A DNA stretch of 64,000 nt from Paraflavitalea soli (GTDB lineage Bacteria; Bacteroidota; Bacteroidia; Chitinophagales; Chitinophagaceae), in NCBI RefSeq assembly GCF_003555545.1, contig NZ_CP032157.1, positions 2,918,546-2,982,545 of the forward strand, read 5' to 3'. A program made the translations under genes and the position numbers. Shown in pieces: positions 50,882-59,926 of this stretch (the stretch's first letter is position 1; every line of letters starts with the position of its first letter). The notes under the pieces are model-generated. The model was not told the DNA's origin, made no database searches, and was given only the letters and a program-made list of their open reading frames with translations.

Positions 50882-52519
50882 ATGAGTCAACAAACCAAGT
50901 GGTCCCAGTTCGGTGTATTGATCATCGTCTTCTTTTTCTGGGGCTTCGTAGCTGCTTCCAACAGTATTTTCATCCCCTTTTGTAAGAAGTTCTTTAACCT
51001 GGATCAGATACAGTCGCAACTGGTGGGTTCCGCCTTTTATGGTGCCTACTTTTATGGCTCGCTCATCCTTTACCTGGCATCCGCTATCGGCGGTACTGAC
51101 CTGCTCAATAAGATCGGATATAAAAAAGGTATCATTTATGGCCTGTTGATCTCGGTGGTAGGCGCGCTGGCGCTGGCCTTCATCAGCGGCTCAGGCAATG
51201 CTACTTTTGGCCTGGTATTATTGTCCTTTTTTATCATCGCGCTGGGCTTTTCGCTGCAACAAACCTCTGCACAACCTTTTGCCATCGCGCTGGGTAGTCC
51301 TGAAACAGGCGCTCACCGGCTCAACATGGGCGGCAGTGTGAACTCCTTTGGTACCTTGCTGGGACCGCTGGTAGTGAGCGTGGTATTGTTTGGCAGTGTT
51401 GCTGCCAAGAAAGAAGCGTCGATCACCAATATCCAAACGCTGTATTTCTTCCTTTCCGGTTTGTTCCTCCTGGCAGCCGCCATCTTTGCTTTTGCCAAAT
51501 TGCCCAAGACCACATCCAACGAAAAGCTGGAAAAAAGTCCCAAGGCTTTATATACCTTATTAATTATCGGCCTCATCTTCCTGCCGGTACTGTTTGCCGA
51601 TTTCGTGAAAGAGCAAACGGGTATCAGCAAGACCGCAATCGTAATCGGCTCCTTGGTGATCATCCTTGGCATCCTTTTTACCTCCATGTTCCTGGCTTCC
51701 AAAAACAAGGAAGGATGGGGCGCCATGCAATATCCTCAGCTGGTGCTGGGTATGGTGGCAATTTTTGTATATGTAGGTGTGGAAGTAACGATCGACAACA
51801 ACTTTGCAGCGCTGCTGAAACTGCCTGCCTTTGGCGGGTACGATGAGTCGCAGATTGCGCACCTGGTATCGCTGTATTGGGGTAGTTTGATGATCGGCCG
51901 CTGGACAGGCGCGGTGAGTGTTTTCAACCTTCCGAAGAGCACCAAGCGAATATTGGGATTGGTTGTCCCTATCGTAGCTTTCGGCCTGATCCTGTTCGTG
52001 AACTACCTGAAAGGAGATAATGTAGTAAATGAGTTTCTCCCCTACCTCATCCCCATCATCATTGCCGCACTGGCTTTCCTGTTTGCCGAAGAAAAACCGG
52101 TGAAACTATTGCTGACGGTTTCCGTACTGGCGGCTGTTGCGATCCTGATCTCGCTGGTAACAACCGGTATGATCTCCAACTTCGCGATCATCAGCTGCGG
52201 TCTTTGCTGCTCAGTAATGTGGCCCTGTATCTTCGCCCTGGCAGTTACGGGCCTGGGTAAATACACCAGTCAGGGTTCTGCGTTCCTCATCATGATGATC
52301 CTGGGTGGTGCGATCATTCCGCCGGCACAGGGCGCTATCATCGACCTGGACCAGGCCAGACTGGCAGCGGGCGGTGGTGAAGGAACCAATTTCACGCACC
52401 TGTCGTATATCCTTCCGTTGATATGTTTTGCTTACCTTGCCTGGCACGCACTCAAGACCAAGGGCGTGTTGAAAAGTCAGGGCCTGGATATTGATGCGCA
52501 GGTAGCCGGAGGGCATTAA
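50882..52519 (+). CDS. FucP-type MFS sugar transporter
   Basis: A 545-aa protein with 12 or more hydrophobic helices. The N-terminal pattern QFGVLIIVFFFWGFVAASNS and FCKKFFNLDQIQSQLVGSAF matches the fucose/glucose-galactose:proton symporter family. The signature FSLQQTSAQPFAIALGSPET follows. It is about 110 residues longer than typical FucP (about 430), because of an extra insert in the middle region. It probably imports a hexose across the cytoplasmic membrane. The next gene, a ROK kinase, would then phosphorylate it; the two are separated by a terminator. Confidence 0.86.
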   Translation: MSQQTKWSQFGVLIIVFFFWGFVAASNSIFIPFCKKFFNLDQIQSQLVGSAFYGAYFYGSLILYLASAIGGTDLLNKIGYKKGIIYGLLISVVGALALAFISGSGNATFGLVLLSFFIIALGFSLQQTSAQPFAIALGSPETGAHRLNMGGSVNSFGTLLGPLVVSVVLFGSVAAKKEASITNIQTLYFFLSGLFLLAAAIFAFAKLPKTTSNEKLEKSPKALYTLLIIGLIFLPVLFADFVKEQTGISKTAIVIGSLVIILGILFTSMFLASKNKEGWGAMQYPQLVLGMVAIFVYVGVEVTIDNNFAALLKLPAFGGYDESQIAHLVSLYWGSLMIGRWTGAVSVFNLPKSTKRILGLVVPIVAFGLILFVNYLKGDNVVNEFLPYLIPIIIAALAFLFAEEKPVKLLLTVSVLAAVAILISLVTTGMISNFAIISCGLCCSVMWPCIFALAVTGLGKYTSQGSAFLIMMILGGAIIPPAQGAIIDLDQARLAAGGGEGTNFTHLSYILPLICFAYLAWHALKTKGVLKSQGLDIDAQVAGGH

Positions 52520-52544
52520 TCAACCAAAATAATTTGTACATTGC

Positions 52545-52570
52545 GTCCCGCTTCGGCGGGACATTTTTTT
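52545..52570 (+). terminator. Terminator between the transporter and the ROK kinase
   Basis: GTCCCGC-TTCG-GCGGGAC (52545-52562) followed by ATTTTTTT. Readthrough may still give linked expression of the ROK gene, which has no clear promoter of its own. Confidence 0.85.
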
Positions 52571-52583
52571 ATAACCAATTATC

Positions 52584-53564
52584 ATGGCAATCAGTCAAAG
52601 GCAAGAGCTGGCAATCGGTATAGACATAGGTGGCACCAACACTGTATTTGGCATCGTAGATCATCGCGGAGATATCTCCTACCGAGGTGCTATATCGACG
52701 CGGAAACACAACAATGTTACTGATTACATTAATGAGCTATATGATGCACTGTTGCCAGCTATCGATGAAGTGGGTGGTATCAATGCCATCCGTGGCATAG
52801 GTATTGGTGCGCCGAATGGCAATTATTACAATGGTACTATTGAATATGCGCCCAACCTGCCCTGGAAAGGAGTGATCCCCCTGGCACAACTGATGACGGA
52901 CAAGTTCAAGGTGTCCTGTTCGCTTACCAATGATGCGAATGCGGCGGCAGTGGGAGAAATGATGTACGGGGTAGCACGTGGCATGAAGGATTTCATCATG
53001 ATCACACTGGGTACGGGTGTAGGCAGTGGTATTGTGGCCAATGGACAACTCATCTATGGGCACGATGGCTTTGCCGGGGAACTGGGTCATACTACCATCA
53101 TTCCTGATGGCCGCAAACACAAGGGCACCGGATTGCATGGTTCACTGGAAGCATACGCTTCTGCCACGGGGGTGGCCTTAACGGCCATCGAGTTCCTGGA
53201 AAGGGACAATCACCGCGACAGCCTGCTGCGCAATTTTGCCAAAGAAGAGATCGACAGCCGTGTAGTGTATGACTGCGCCATTCAGGGAGATAAGCTGGCG
53301 CAGGAAGTATATGAATTTACCGGTAAGGTGTTGGGATTGGCTTTGGCCAACTTCGTGATGTTCTCTTCTCCCGAAGCCATCATTTTATTTGGTGGCATGA
53401 CAAAGGCGGGTGACCTGATCCTGAAGCCCACCCGGGAACATATGGAAAAGAACATGCTGCCTATCTTTCAGAATAAGATCAAACTGCTCTTTTCTGAATT
53501 AAAGGAAGCCGATGCCGCTATCCTGGGCGCCAGTGCGTTGGTATGGGAGATGAAAACGGTCTAA
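52584..53564 (+). CDS. ROK-family sugar kinase (glucokinase-like)
   Basis: A 326-aa ROK protein. The phosphate-binding loop IGIDIGGTNTVFGIVD is at about 11-26. The catalytic Asp region is LTNDANAAAVGEMMYG, and GTGVGSGIVANGQLIYGHDG and GELGHTTI follow. It phosphorylates glucose or another hexose at C6 in the cytoplasm. The zinc-binding CxCGxxGCxE motif of most ROK kinases is absent; the region reads GRKHKGTGLHGSLEAY. ROK repressors would carry an N-terminal helix-turn-helix, which is not present, so a kinase is the better call. Gene symbol left open because the substrate is uncertain. Confidence 0.87.
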   Translation: MAISQRQELAIGIDIGGTNTVFGIVDHRGDISYRGAISTRKHNNVTDYINELYDALLPAIDEVGGINAIRGIGIGAPNGNYYNGTIEYAPNLPWKGVIPLAQLMTDKFKVSCSLTNDANAAAVGEMMYGVARGMKDFIMITLGTGVGSGIVANGQLIYGHDGFAGELGHTTIIPDGRKHKGTGLHGSLEAYASATGVALTAIEFLERDNHRDSLLRNFAKEEIDSRVVYDCAIQGDKLAQEVYEFTGKVLGLALANFVMFSSPEAIILFGGMTKAGDLILKPTREHMEKNMLPIFQNKIKLLFSELKEADAAILGASALVWEMKTV

Positions 53565-53615
53565 ACCTGGATTGGGAGGATATAGATATCTGCTGAATTT
53601 TTGAATTCATTATAC

Positions 53616-53650
53616 AAAAGAGGAAGGCTTACATCTTTCTCTTTTTATTT
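53616..53650. terminator. Bidirectional terminator between ROK kinase and glycosidase-like gene
   Basis: AAAAGAGGAAG (53616-53626) pairs with CTTTCTCTTTT (53635-53645, one G-U). Poly-A/poly-T flanks serve both convergent genes. Confidence 0.75.
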
Positions 53651-53653
53651 TGT

Positions 53654-54613
53654 CTACTTGCGTTTTTTCTTCTGCTTAATGATAAACACGCCCGGCACTG
53701 GCCGTTGACCTGTTTTATCCGAAACCTGGATGGTTTCTTTTCCGTTGACCAATACGCAGCTGCTGCCACCTCCATCGAGGTTGAGGGCTTCCACACAACC
53801 CAGATCGGCCATTATTTTTGCTTCTTCTGCCAGGGTAGCGCCTTCTGCTACACCGGGAAAACGGCCCTGAATGGCCAGGATGATGAGCTGACGCTTGCGC
53901 GTATAACCTATTACGGTACGTGGGTGCCGGTCGTTCTCTCCTTTTACAAACATCTGCTCTTCTTCATTGGTCACATTCACAAATCCATCTTTCACAATCA
54001 CGGGGCCGCCACCTATTGCGGTATGCATTTTCCACCATTTCCATTGATCGAGGGTATTGAGATCGGCAAGGGAAGGATCGGGATTGGTGCCCTTGGCCAA
54101 TATGGGGCGTTCCTGGAAAGCATAGGGCCAGCGCTGGGCTGTATCGGTAAACAACCAGGCCACATCGGCCCGGCGATGTTTGGTAAGCCCAATAGCGCTG
54201 CGGGTAGGATAATAAAATGAATCGGTCCCCTTCTGTTGGAGAGCAGGCTGGTTATAAGCCACCATCTGACCGTCTTTAATGACAGCGTTCAGGTTTTGAT
54301 TGGTAGCAAAGGAGAAAAAGGTAGCATTCAATACCACCAGTGGATTGCCTTCTTTTTCATAATACTGGGTAGGTGTATATCGTTTGCCCTCTCCTACCTG
54401 GGTGGTGAATTCCAGCTTGCGATCCTTCAGGCTGGCCACTACACAATAAGCAATAAATGGATGCCCGTTGAGGGAATCTGTTGTTTTATATACCTGGATG
54501 GAACGGGGCAATTTGCCAAAGGCTGTGTCCACACGATCCCAGTTCAGTTGGGTAAAAGCAGCAGGAGCATACCCAGTCATGAGTATGCTCCCGATCAATA
54601 ATATCTTTTTCAA
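53654..54613 (-). CDS. Secreted phosphodiester glycosidase (NAGPA-like)
   Basis: A 319-aa protein with a signal peptide: KKILLIGSILMTGYAPAAFTQ. The NAGPA/DUF2233 phosphodiester glycosidase domain spans the rest. Key segments are VVLNATFFSF, GGGPVIVKDGFVN, HPRTVIGYTRKRQLIILAIQ, and the diagnostic DLGCVEALNLDGGGSSCVLV. These enzymes cut GlcNAc-phosphodiester-type linkages; some act on exopolysaccharide. The start is uncertain. TTG at 54613 places the signal peptide at the N-terminus. ATG at 54682 would overlap lipA by 47 bp and add 23 residues. ATG at 54580 would cut the signal peptide. It follows lipA in the same direction. Confidence 0.82.
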   Translation of the reverse strand: MKKILLIGSILMTGYAPAAFTQLNWDRVDTAFGKLPRSIQVYKTTDSLNGHPFIAYCVVASLKDRKLEFTTQVGEGKRYTPTQYYEKEGNPLVVLNATFFSFATNQNLNAVIKDGQMVAYNQPALQQKGTDSFYYPTRSAIGLTKHRRADVAWLFTDTAQRWPYAFQERPILAKGTNPDPSLADLNTLDQWKWWKMHTAIGGGPVIVKDGFVNVTNEEEQMFVKGENDRHPRTVIGYTRKRQLIILAIQGRFPGVAEGATLAEEAKIMADLGCVEALNLDGGGSSCVLVNGKETIQVSDKTGQRPVPGVFIIKQKKKRK

Positions 54614-54635
54614 AAGAGGTGTATAAAAGTTTAGA

Positions 54636-55568
54636 TTAGCTATGGGCCATTTCCTTTTCCAGCTTCCATTTTGATATACCAAAGCCTGGGATCACGTGCT
54701 TATCACTGTGGTAGGAAGAACGCACCAGTGGTCCGCTTTCCACATAGTCGAAGCCCATTTCATACCCGGCTTCCCGGAAGGCGGCAAATTCATCGGGATG
54801 TACAAACCTGATCACGGGCAAATGTTTGCGGGTAGGCTGGAGGTACTGTCCAATAGTGATCACATCTACCCCACTGTTGCGCAGGTCGCGCATGGTTTGG
54901 AGTACTTCTTCTTTTTCTTCACCCAGGCCCAGCATGATACCGCTCTTGGTGCGCATACCGCCATCTTTCAACACTTTCAGTACATCCATACTACGGCGGT
55001 ATTTTGCTTGTATGCGTACCTGGCGGGTGAGACGTTCTACTGTTTCTATATTGTGTGAAACCACTTCGGGAGCGGCTTCTATAATGCGTTGTATATTTTC
55101 CTGCTGACCTTTGAAATCGGGCACCAGGGTTTCGAGGGTAGTATTCGGATTCAGGGATTTAATAGCCTTGATGGTATTGTACCAGATAATGCTGCCGCCA
55201 TCTTTCAGTTCATCACGGTCTACGGAGGTTACTACCGCATGCTTTACCTGCATGAGGTAAATGGCTTCGGCCACGCGCTGCGGCTCATCCCAATCCACGG
55301 CATCGGGCCGGCCAGTGGCTACTGCGCAGAATCCACAGCTGCGGGTACATACATTACCCAGGATCATAAAGGTGGCAGTACCTTCGCCCCAGCACTCTCC
55401 CATATTGGGACAGTTACCGCTCTCACAGATGGTGTGTAATTTGTGGGTATCTACCAGGCCACGTACATGCTTGTAATTTTCGCCGGTAGGCAGCTTAACA
55501 CGCAGCCAATTGGGTTTCTTTACTTTGGACGTTTCGGGTACAGTATTGATAATCGGTAATTCCTGCAT
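54636..55568 (-). CDS. lipA: Lipoyl synthase
   Basis: A 310-aa radical SAM enzyme. The auxiliary cluster motif [12 protein letters not shown] is at about 49-60 and the radical SAM motif CTRSCGFC at about 75-82. The C-terminal SSYHSDKH segment (family RSSY motif: VRSSYHSDK) is present. It inserts two sulfur atoms into octanoyl-protein to make lipoyl cofactor for pyruvate dehydrogenase E2 and related enzymes. The pdhA gene is in this window, 28 kb away. A perfect 10-bp inverted repeat lies upstream (55594-55617). Confidence 0.96.
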   Translation of the reverse strand: MQELPIINTVPETSKVKKPNWLRVKLPTGENYKHVRGLVDTHKLHTICESGNCPNMGECWGEGTATFMILGNVCTRSCGFCAVATGRPDAVDWDEPQRVAEAIYLMQVKHAVVTSVDRDELKDGGSIIWYNTIKAIKSLNPNTTLETLVPDFKGQQENIQRIIEAAPEVVSHNIETVERLTRQVRIQAKYRRSMDVLKVLKDGGMRTKSGIMLGLGEEKEEVLQTMRDLRNSGVDVITIGQYLQPTRKHLPVIRFVHPDEFAAFREAGYEMGFDYVESGPLVRSSYHSDKHVIPGFGISKWKLEKEMAHS

Positions 55569-55593
55569 ATAATGTCATTCAGTGATAGGTATC

Positions 55594-55617
55594 AACAACT
55601 TAGCTGACTAAGTTGTT
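55594..55617. promoter_or_regulatory. Perfect inverted repeat upstream of lipA
   Basis: AACAACTTAG-CTGA-CTAAGTTGTT, 10-bp arms, 26 bp before the lipA start. No T-tract follows on either strand, so an operator or mRNA hairpin is more likely than a terminator. Confidence 0.55.
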
Positions 55618-55665
55618 CAAATCCCCTCCTTCCCCAGGGTATGGGCGGGGCAGGGCAAAAATACA

Positions 55666-56469
55666 TCACTTTCTTCTACCAAGCAGCAGGGTCACATAAC
55701 CATTAAAGAAAAACTGTTTTTCCTTGTTAAAAGCCATTTGGGAGACTTTCTGGGCATAGAATTCGGCGGAAACGCCTACTTCCACGGCCGTGATGGTTTC
55801 ATTAAACCGGCCGAAATCAAACCTTAACCCTCCCTTGACCTGGGCGCCTGGGCGGATCTTTACGTCGCCCCAGCCTACGGTGAAGCCGGAAGCACCTATT
55901 TCGGTGTAATTACTGTCGATAATCGTTGGGTAGGTAGAACGGATGCGCTCATCGGTCTTGGTGACCACATCCACATAATAAGGCTTTTGGAGGCCCAGGG
56001 ACAAGCCGCCTGCATAGACTGCCATTACAGCTACGCCGTTCTTATTGCCTTTGCCGCCGATAACCCGTTGCTGGCCCATGCCAAATTTCAACTGGTAAAA
56101 GTTATTGGTTTTGCCATAGATCACGCTGTTTACATTGAAAGCGCCTACGGCATAAGAAGTTCTTTTCTCTTTGGGGTGCTTTTTTTCATTCAATTCGATC
56201 TGGAAAATAGTAGCCACCCGGTTGCTTTTGAACCTGCCCCATTCGTACGACAGTCCGTAGCCGTCTGTAGCGAGTTTCAGACCAAAAACACTCTGTTTAT
56301 TGAAAATGATCTCTCCTTCTTCCTCCATTTTGAGCAGTTTGGCAACCTGCTCGCGTTTTGCCGCTTTTTTATCCTTTTTAGCTGTGGGAGATTTGGCGCT
56401 TGGGTTATTTTGAGCCCAGGCTGAACACGTTATAAGACCTATGATGATTGACAAAACAAGTTTCTTCAC
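55666..56469 (-). CDS. Secreted protein of unknown function
   Basis: A 267-aa protein with a signal peptide (MKKLVLSIIIGLITCSAWAQ). A Lys/Ala-rich linker follows (about 25-50). The remainder is beta-rich with alternating hydrophobic strands (SVFGLKLATDGYGLSYEWGR, YQLKFGMGQQRVIGGKGN, GAQVKGGLRFDFGRF, FFFNGYVTLLLGRR). The terminal aromatic-ending strand LLLGRRK hints at a small outer-membrane beta-barrel. I do not recognise a named family. It is divergent from the OsmC gene, with 49 bp between start codons. Confidence 0.75.
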   Translation of the reverse strand: MKKLVLSIIIGLITCSAWAQNNPSAKSPTAKKDKKAAKREQVAKLLKMEEEGEIIFNKQSVFGLKLATDGYGLSYEWGRFKSNRVATIFQIELNEKKHPKEKRTSYAVGAFNVNSVIYGKTNNFYQLKFGMGQQRVIGGKGNKNGVAVMAVYAGGLSLGLQKPYYVDVVTKTDERIRSTYPTIIDSNYTEIGASGFTVGWGDVKIRPGAQVKGGLRFDFGRFNETITAVEVGVSAEFYAQKVSQMAFNKEKQFFFNGYVTLLLGRRK

Positions 56470-56518
56470 CGGCTGTGATTTAATTATTCAACGTAAATTT
56501 AAGGCAAAATTACAGATA

Positions 56519-56950
56519 ATGACCTCTACAGTTGTTTACGAAGGAAACCTGAGAACGGTTTGTACACATTTAAAATCAGGTACTAAAATAATCACAGATC
56601 CGCCAACGGACAACCAGGGCAAGGGGGAAAGCTTTTCTCCAACGGACATGCTGGCTACTTCGCTGGGGGCCTGCATGCTGACGATCATGGGTATTAAAGC
56701 CCGGGACCTGGAGGTTGACCTGGTGGATACAAAGATCGAGGTAGAAAAGATCATGGCAGCTGATCCACGCCGTGTAAGTGGCATAAATTTAACATTCCAT
56801 TTTCCGGAAACGCTGGTATTGGAAGAAAAGATAAAAACGATCCTGGAACGCGCCGCTCATACCTGCCCGGTAATGTATAGCATCCATCCGGACATTGTGG
56901 TGAATGTAACGTTCAACTGGAATCCGGCGACCATCGACCTGAAGGTTTAA
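56519..56950 (+). CDS. OsmC/Ohr family peroxiredoxin-like protein
   Basis: A 143-aa protein of the OsmC family. The two redox cysteines are in TSLGACMLTIM (about residue 52) and AHTCPVMYSIHPDI (about residue 119). The leading segment THLKSGTKIITDPPTDNQGK is characteristic. It probably reduces organic hydroperoxides in the cytoplasm. The frame extends back to 56441, overlapping the divergent secreted-protein gene; the ATG at 56519 (MTSTVVYEGNLR) is the natural start. Followed by a long-loop terminator. Confidence 0.9.
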   Translation: MTSTVVYEGNLRTVCTHLKSGTKIITDPPTDNQGKGESFSPTDMLATSLGACMLTIMGIKARDLEVDLVDTKIEVEKIMAADPRRVSGINLTFHFPETLVLEEKIKTILERAAHTCPVMYSIHPDIVVNVTFNWNPATIDLKV

Positions 56951-56967
56951 TGAATACAACCCATATT

Positions 56968-57021
56968 GCTGGTTGCGGCATGGCAGCTGATCTGTTTACG
57001 CCATTCTGCAACCAGCTTTTA
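56968..57021 (+). terminator. Long-loop terminator of the OsmC gene
   Basis: GCTGGTTGC (56968-56976) pairs with GCAACCAGC (57008-57016); ATGGC/GCCAT pair within. TTTTATTT follows. Confidence 0.72.
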
Positions 57022-57022
57022 T

Positions 57023-58294
57023 TTACTGTTTGCTACTTCCCTTCAACAGCCCATTCCCTACTGCACAATCAAGGCATCGTTTAGGATCGCAATATCTATT
57101 CTTTAATTCGAGGAGTGCCTGGGATTCAAAAGCATTCCGGCTTTTAATACCACATTGGGCAAATCCCTGTATGATCGTATTCTTTTCAGCCGCCGTTTCT
57201 TCCATCCATTTCAAAGCCCGGTCTTTGTACTCCTGCTCCTGCCGCAGATAACCATAGGCAAAAAGAACCGGCACCACGGTATTGATGATGATATTGTTGA
57301 TCATGCTATCCCCCTGTTTTTTAGGCTTTGCCGGCGAAATCTTATCAAAAGTATAATGTTGGTCCCAATAGGCGCTGGCAGTAACATCCAGCAGGCTTTT
57401 AACATCCTTTACTGAAATGATTTCTTTAATTTTTGAGAACAAATGACCTGAACTATGAATAAGCATCGCCAACTGGGCCAGCCTGATGGTGGGAAAAGAC
57501 GCCGGCCTCATTCTAAGGAAGAGAGTGGTATTTGGACCCTTTTGGAGTTTGTACTTGGCCTGGTAGAACTGATAAGCTTCTTTTAACTGCCGGGCATAAC
57601 CGTCTTCATAGTCCTTCTCCAGTAATCCTGCCTGCCCCAGTAACAATGCTTCCAGTTGTAATAGTCGATTCTTGTGTTTGCCCAGTACGGTGAGTGGAAT
57701 ACTCCGGGCCACGGCCTCAAAAGCCTCTGCATTGACTTTTATACCAAAGTTGCGGGCCAGCAGCCACCAGAAAGTCTCTTCCCAGTGCTGGTTATTCTGC
57801 TGCAGTAATTCACACACGATAGCCGATTTCCGCTGCAGCCTTTCCACCAGTAAACGTTCATTCCAGGAAAGCCAGGTAATGTCGGACACCTGTGTAATTT
57901 GTTGTTCGCAGGCAATGAACCAGCGGTTGTTCATCCAGTCTTCGTATTGCTGCAGCAATAACTTCGATACGCGGTCGCGCAGGGACAATACGGGTATGGG
58001 GCTTTGGGAACTATCCATATCGTCTTCCCATACTACATGCAGGATTACCTTGTCGTAATGGTGATCGAACTGATGGGCGTGTTTGTACCAGCCGGAGGTT
58101 TTGATGTGCAGTTCAACGGGGCCAATAATGAGGGCATCGCCCATCTTAATTCTGGCAGCCAGGAAATCGGGCCCCTGGTTGGCATTTAACAGGCCGGGAT
58201 GTACGATGTCGAAAGATTCCCCTCCGGGGAGCTGCAGGTGCTTGTTGTTGAAATACTGGAATTGCCAGATAAACTGGAGTAGCCGTTCGGTCAT
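57023..58294 (-). CDS. DUF2851 family protein
   Basis: A 423-aa protein matching the DUF2851 pattern of Bacteroidota. It has MTERLLQFIWQFQYFNNKHL at the start, then DIVHPGLLNANQGPDFLAAR, GPVELHIKTSGWYKHAH and HYDKVILHVVWEDDM. Near the C-terminus are four cysteines in a CxxxxxC...C...CDPKRCLDC-like group, which could bind a metal or cluster. The N-terminal pattern H-x-K, D, E-x-H recalls PD-(D/E)XK nuclease-like folds, but this is inference. It follows Maf in the same direction (68 bp). Confidence 0.9.
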   Translation of the reverse strand: MTERLLQFIWQFQYFNNKHLQLPGGESFDIVHPGLLNANQGPDFLAARIKMGDALIIGPVELHIKTSGWYKHAHQFDHHYDKVILHVVWEDDMDSSQSPIPVLSLRDRVSKLLLQQYEDWMNNRWFIACEQQITQVSDITWLSWNERLLVERLQRKSAIVCELLQQNNQHWEETFWWLLARNFGIKVNAEAFEAVARSIPLTVLGKHKNRLLQLEALLLGQAGLLEKDYEDGYARQLKEAYQFYQAKYKLQKGPNTTLFLRMRPASFPTIRLAQLAMLIHSSGHLFSKIKEIISVKDVKSLLDVTASAYWDQHYTFDKISPAKPKKQGDSMINNIIINTVVPVLFAYGYLRQEQEYKDRALKWMEETAAEKNTIIQGFAQCGIKSRNAFESQALLELKNRYCDPKRCLDCAVGNGLLKGSSKQ

Positions 58295-58362
58295 GGCTAT
58301 TGGAATTTGGGATATATACGAAACTTTCGGGCACCTGTATTGGCAGGTGTCATATTTGTTTC

Positions 58363-58947
58363 CTACCCAAGGGTCTTCAGCGCCTGTACTACCCTGCTGA
58401 CAGGCAGGCCCATCACGTTGTAGAAATCGCCGTTGATGCGTTTAATACCGGTTACCCCTATCCATTCCTGGATGGCGTAGGCCCCGGCCTTATCAAAGGG
58501 ACGGTATTTATCGACGTAGAAGGCAATTTCACCGGTAGTAATGGGATGGAACCATACTTCAGTAGTATCGGCAAAAGCGATCTCTTCTCCCTCATGCAGG
58601 ATAACCACACCGGTGATCACCAGGTGTTTCTTGCCGGAGAGGGCGCTCAGGATGTCGATGGCATCTTCACGGTCGGTGGGCTTGCCAATGATCTTGCTGT
58701 CGAGCACCACCACGGTATCGGCAGCCACAATAGTAGCATTGGCTTTGTACAGCCTGTATTCATCGCAGTGTTGTACTGCCAGGGCTTTCTGACGAGCTAT
58801 ATGAACGGGAATGGCATCGGTGGGCAGGCCGGGCGGATAAGTTTCATCGGTAGAGCGCACGATGATATCAAAAGGGATCTCGGCCCATTCCAGCAATTGT
58901 TTCCGTCGGGGGCTCTGTGAAGCCAATACTACGCGTTGACTAGCCAT
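58363..58947 (-). CDS. maf: Maf-like nucleotide pyrophosphatase
   Basis: A 194-aa protein. The N-terminal motif VLASQSPRRKQLL is conserved, along with VAADTVVVLDSKIIGKPTDR (substrate site) and ALSGKKHLVITGV. The catalytic acid lies in the YAIQEWIG area. Maf proteins hydrolyse dTTP, UTP or modified nucleoside triphosphates to limit misincorporation. The start codon overlaps the UbiA stop codon by one base (TAATG), so the genes are translationally coupled. Confidence 0.94.
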   Translation of the reverse strand: MASQRVVLASQSPRRKQLLEWAEIPFDIIVRSTDETYPPGLPTDAIPVHIARQKALAVQHCDEYRLYKANATIVAADTVVVLDSKIIGKPTDREDAIDILSALSGKKHLVITGVVILHEGEEIAFADTTEVWFHPITTGEIAFYVDKYRPFDKAGAYAIQEWIGVTGIKRINGDFYNVMGLPVSRVVQALKTLG

Positions 58948-59894
58948 TATGCAAAATAGATTTTAAAGAAGATCATCGACACGATGCCCGTAAGCATCAC
59001 CAGCTTGACCCAGTTGCTCAGGACATGGAACTCCCGGCTGGATTGAGCGGTATATAGCTTACGCAATATATATAATAGCGGGATAATGATGAGTAAAACA
59101 CAATACAGCGCCGATCCCCACCACTCAAAAGTGAGCACATAGGCCTGCACAATGAACAGAGCGGCTACCAGTACCACGATCCAGGTGCCGGTGAATACCT
59201 TGGATACATTCACCCCCCAAACGATGGGCATGGTGCGGCATCCGTATTTGGCATCGCCTGCCATGTCCTCAATATCCTTGATCACCTCCCTGATGAGGGA
59301 AATGATAAAGGCAAAGCCGGCATACAGGAAGGTAATGCGCATGATCTTGGAAGCCTGTACCAGGCCAGACAGGCCGGGCGTTTTGATCACTTTATAGTGG
59401 ACCATAAAGCCTACTACCATCACTGTCCAGGCCGTAAGCAGGGAAATAATAATATTGCCGCTCAGGAGCTTTCGCTTAAAAGTAGTGGAGTAAAACCACA
59501 GTGCTATTACGCAACATACATTGGCAGGAGCCAACCACCATATCCGGGTCTTCCAGGCTACCCAGGCACTAAGCAGAATGCCTGCTGTTGATAATACAAA
59601 ATGCCATACAATGGCCCAGCGCCGCTTGATGTGCTTTTCTACCACCAGCTTGCCCGGTTTGTTTACCTGGTCAATATTGAGGTCAAAATAATCATTGATG
59701 ATATAACCGCCGGCAGCGATCAATACAGAAGCCACCACCAGGATCACAATCTGAGAGATGGGAATGATCAGGGGCATATTGGCCTGCTGAAATACAGGGA
59801 TCACTATGCAATACAGGAATAATAACTGGGTGAATGCAATAAACACCAGGTTCAATGTTCTTACCAGCCTTAAAAATGCTACCAGTAGTTTCAT
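58947..59894 (-). CDS. UbiA-family geranylgeranylglycerol-phosphate geranylgeranyltransferase
   Basis: A 315-aa membrane protein with about eight transmembrane helices. The first Asp-rich motif is in GGYIINDYFDLNIDQVNKPGK (about 62-82) and the second in LIREVIKDIEDMAGDAKYGC. These match the UbiA superfamily subgroup annotated as GGGP geranylgeranyltransferase, which makes archaeal-type ether lipid intermediates or other prenylated products. Which substrate is used in Bacteroidota is unclear. Coupled by one base to maf, and 172 bp from the KdsC-like gene across a GGGTTTCGGG repeat. Confidence 0.85.
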   Translation of the reverse strand: MKLLVAFLRLVRTLNLVFIAFTQLLFLYCIVIPVFQQANMPLIIPISQIVILVVASVLIAAGGYIINDYFDLNIDQVNKPGKLVVEKHIKRRWAIVWHFVLSTAGILLSAWVAWKTRIWWLAPANVCCVIALWFYSTTFKRKLLSGNIIISLLTAWTVMVVGFMVHYKVIKTPGLSGLVQASKIMRITFLYAGFAFIISLIREVIKDIEDMAGDAKYGCRTMPIVWGVNVSKVFTGTWIVVLVAALFIVQAYVLTFEWWGSALYCVLLIIIPLLYILRKLYTAQSSREFHVLSNWVKLVMLTGIVSMIFFKIYFA

Positions 59895-59926
59895 GAATGC
59901 GCTAAGATAATCACAGAATTCTAAAT

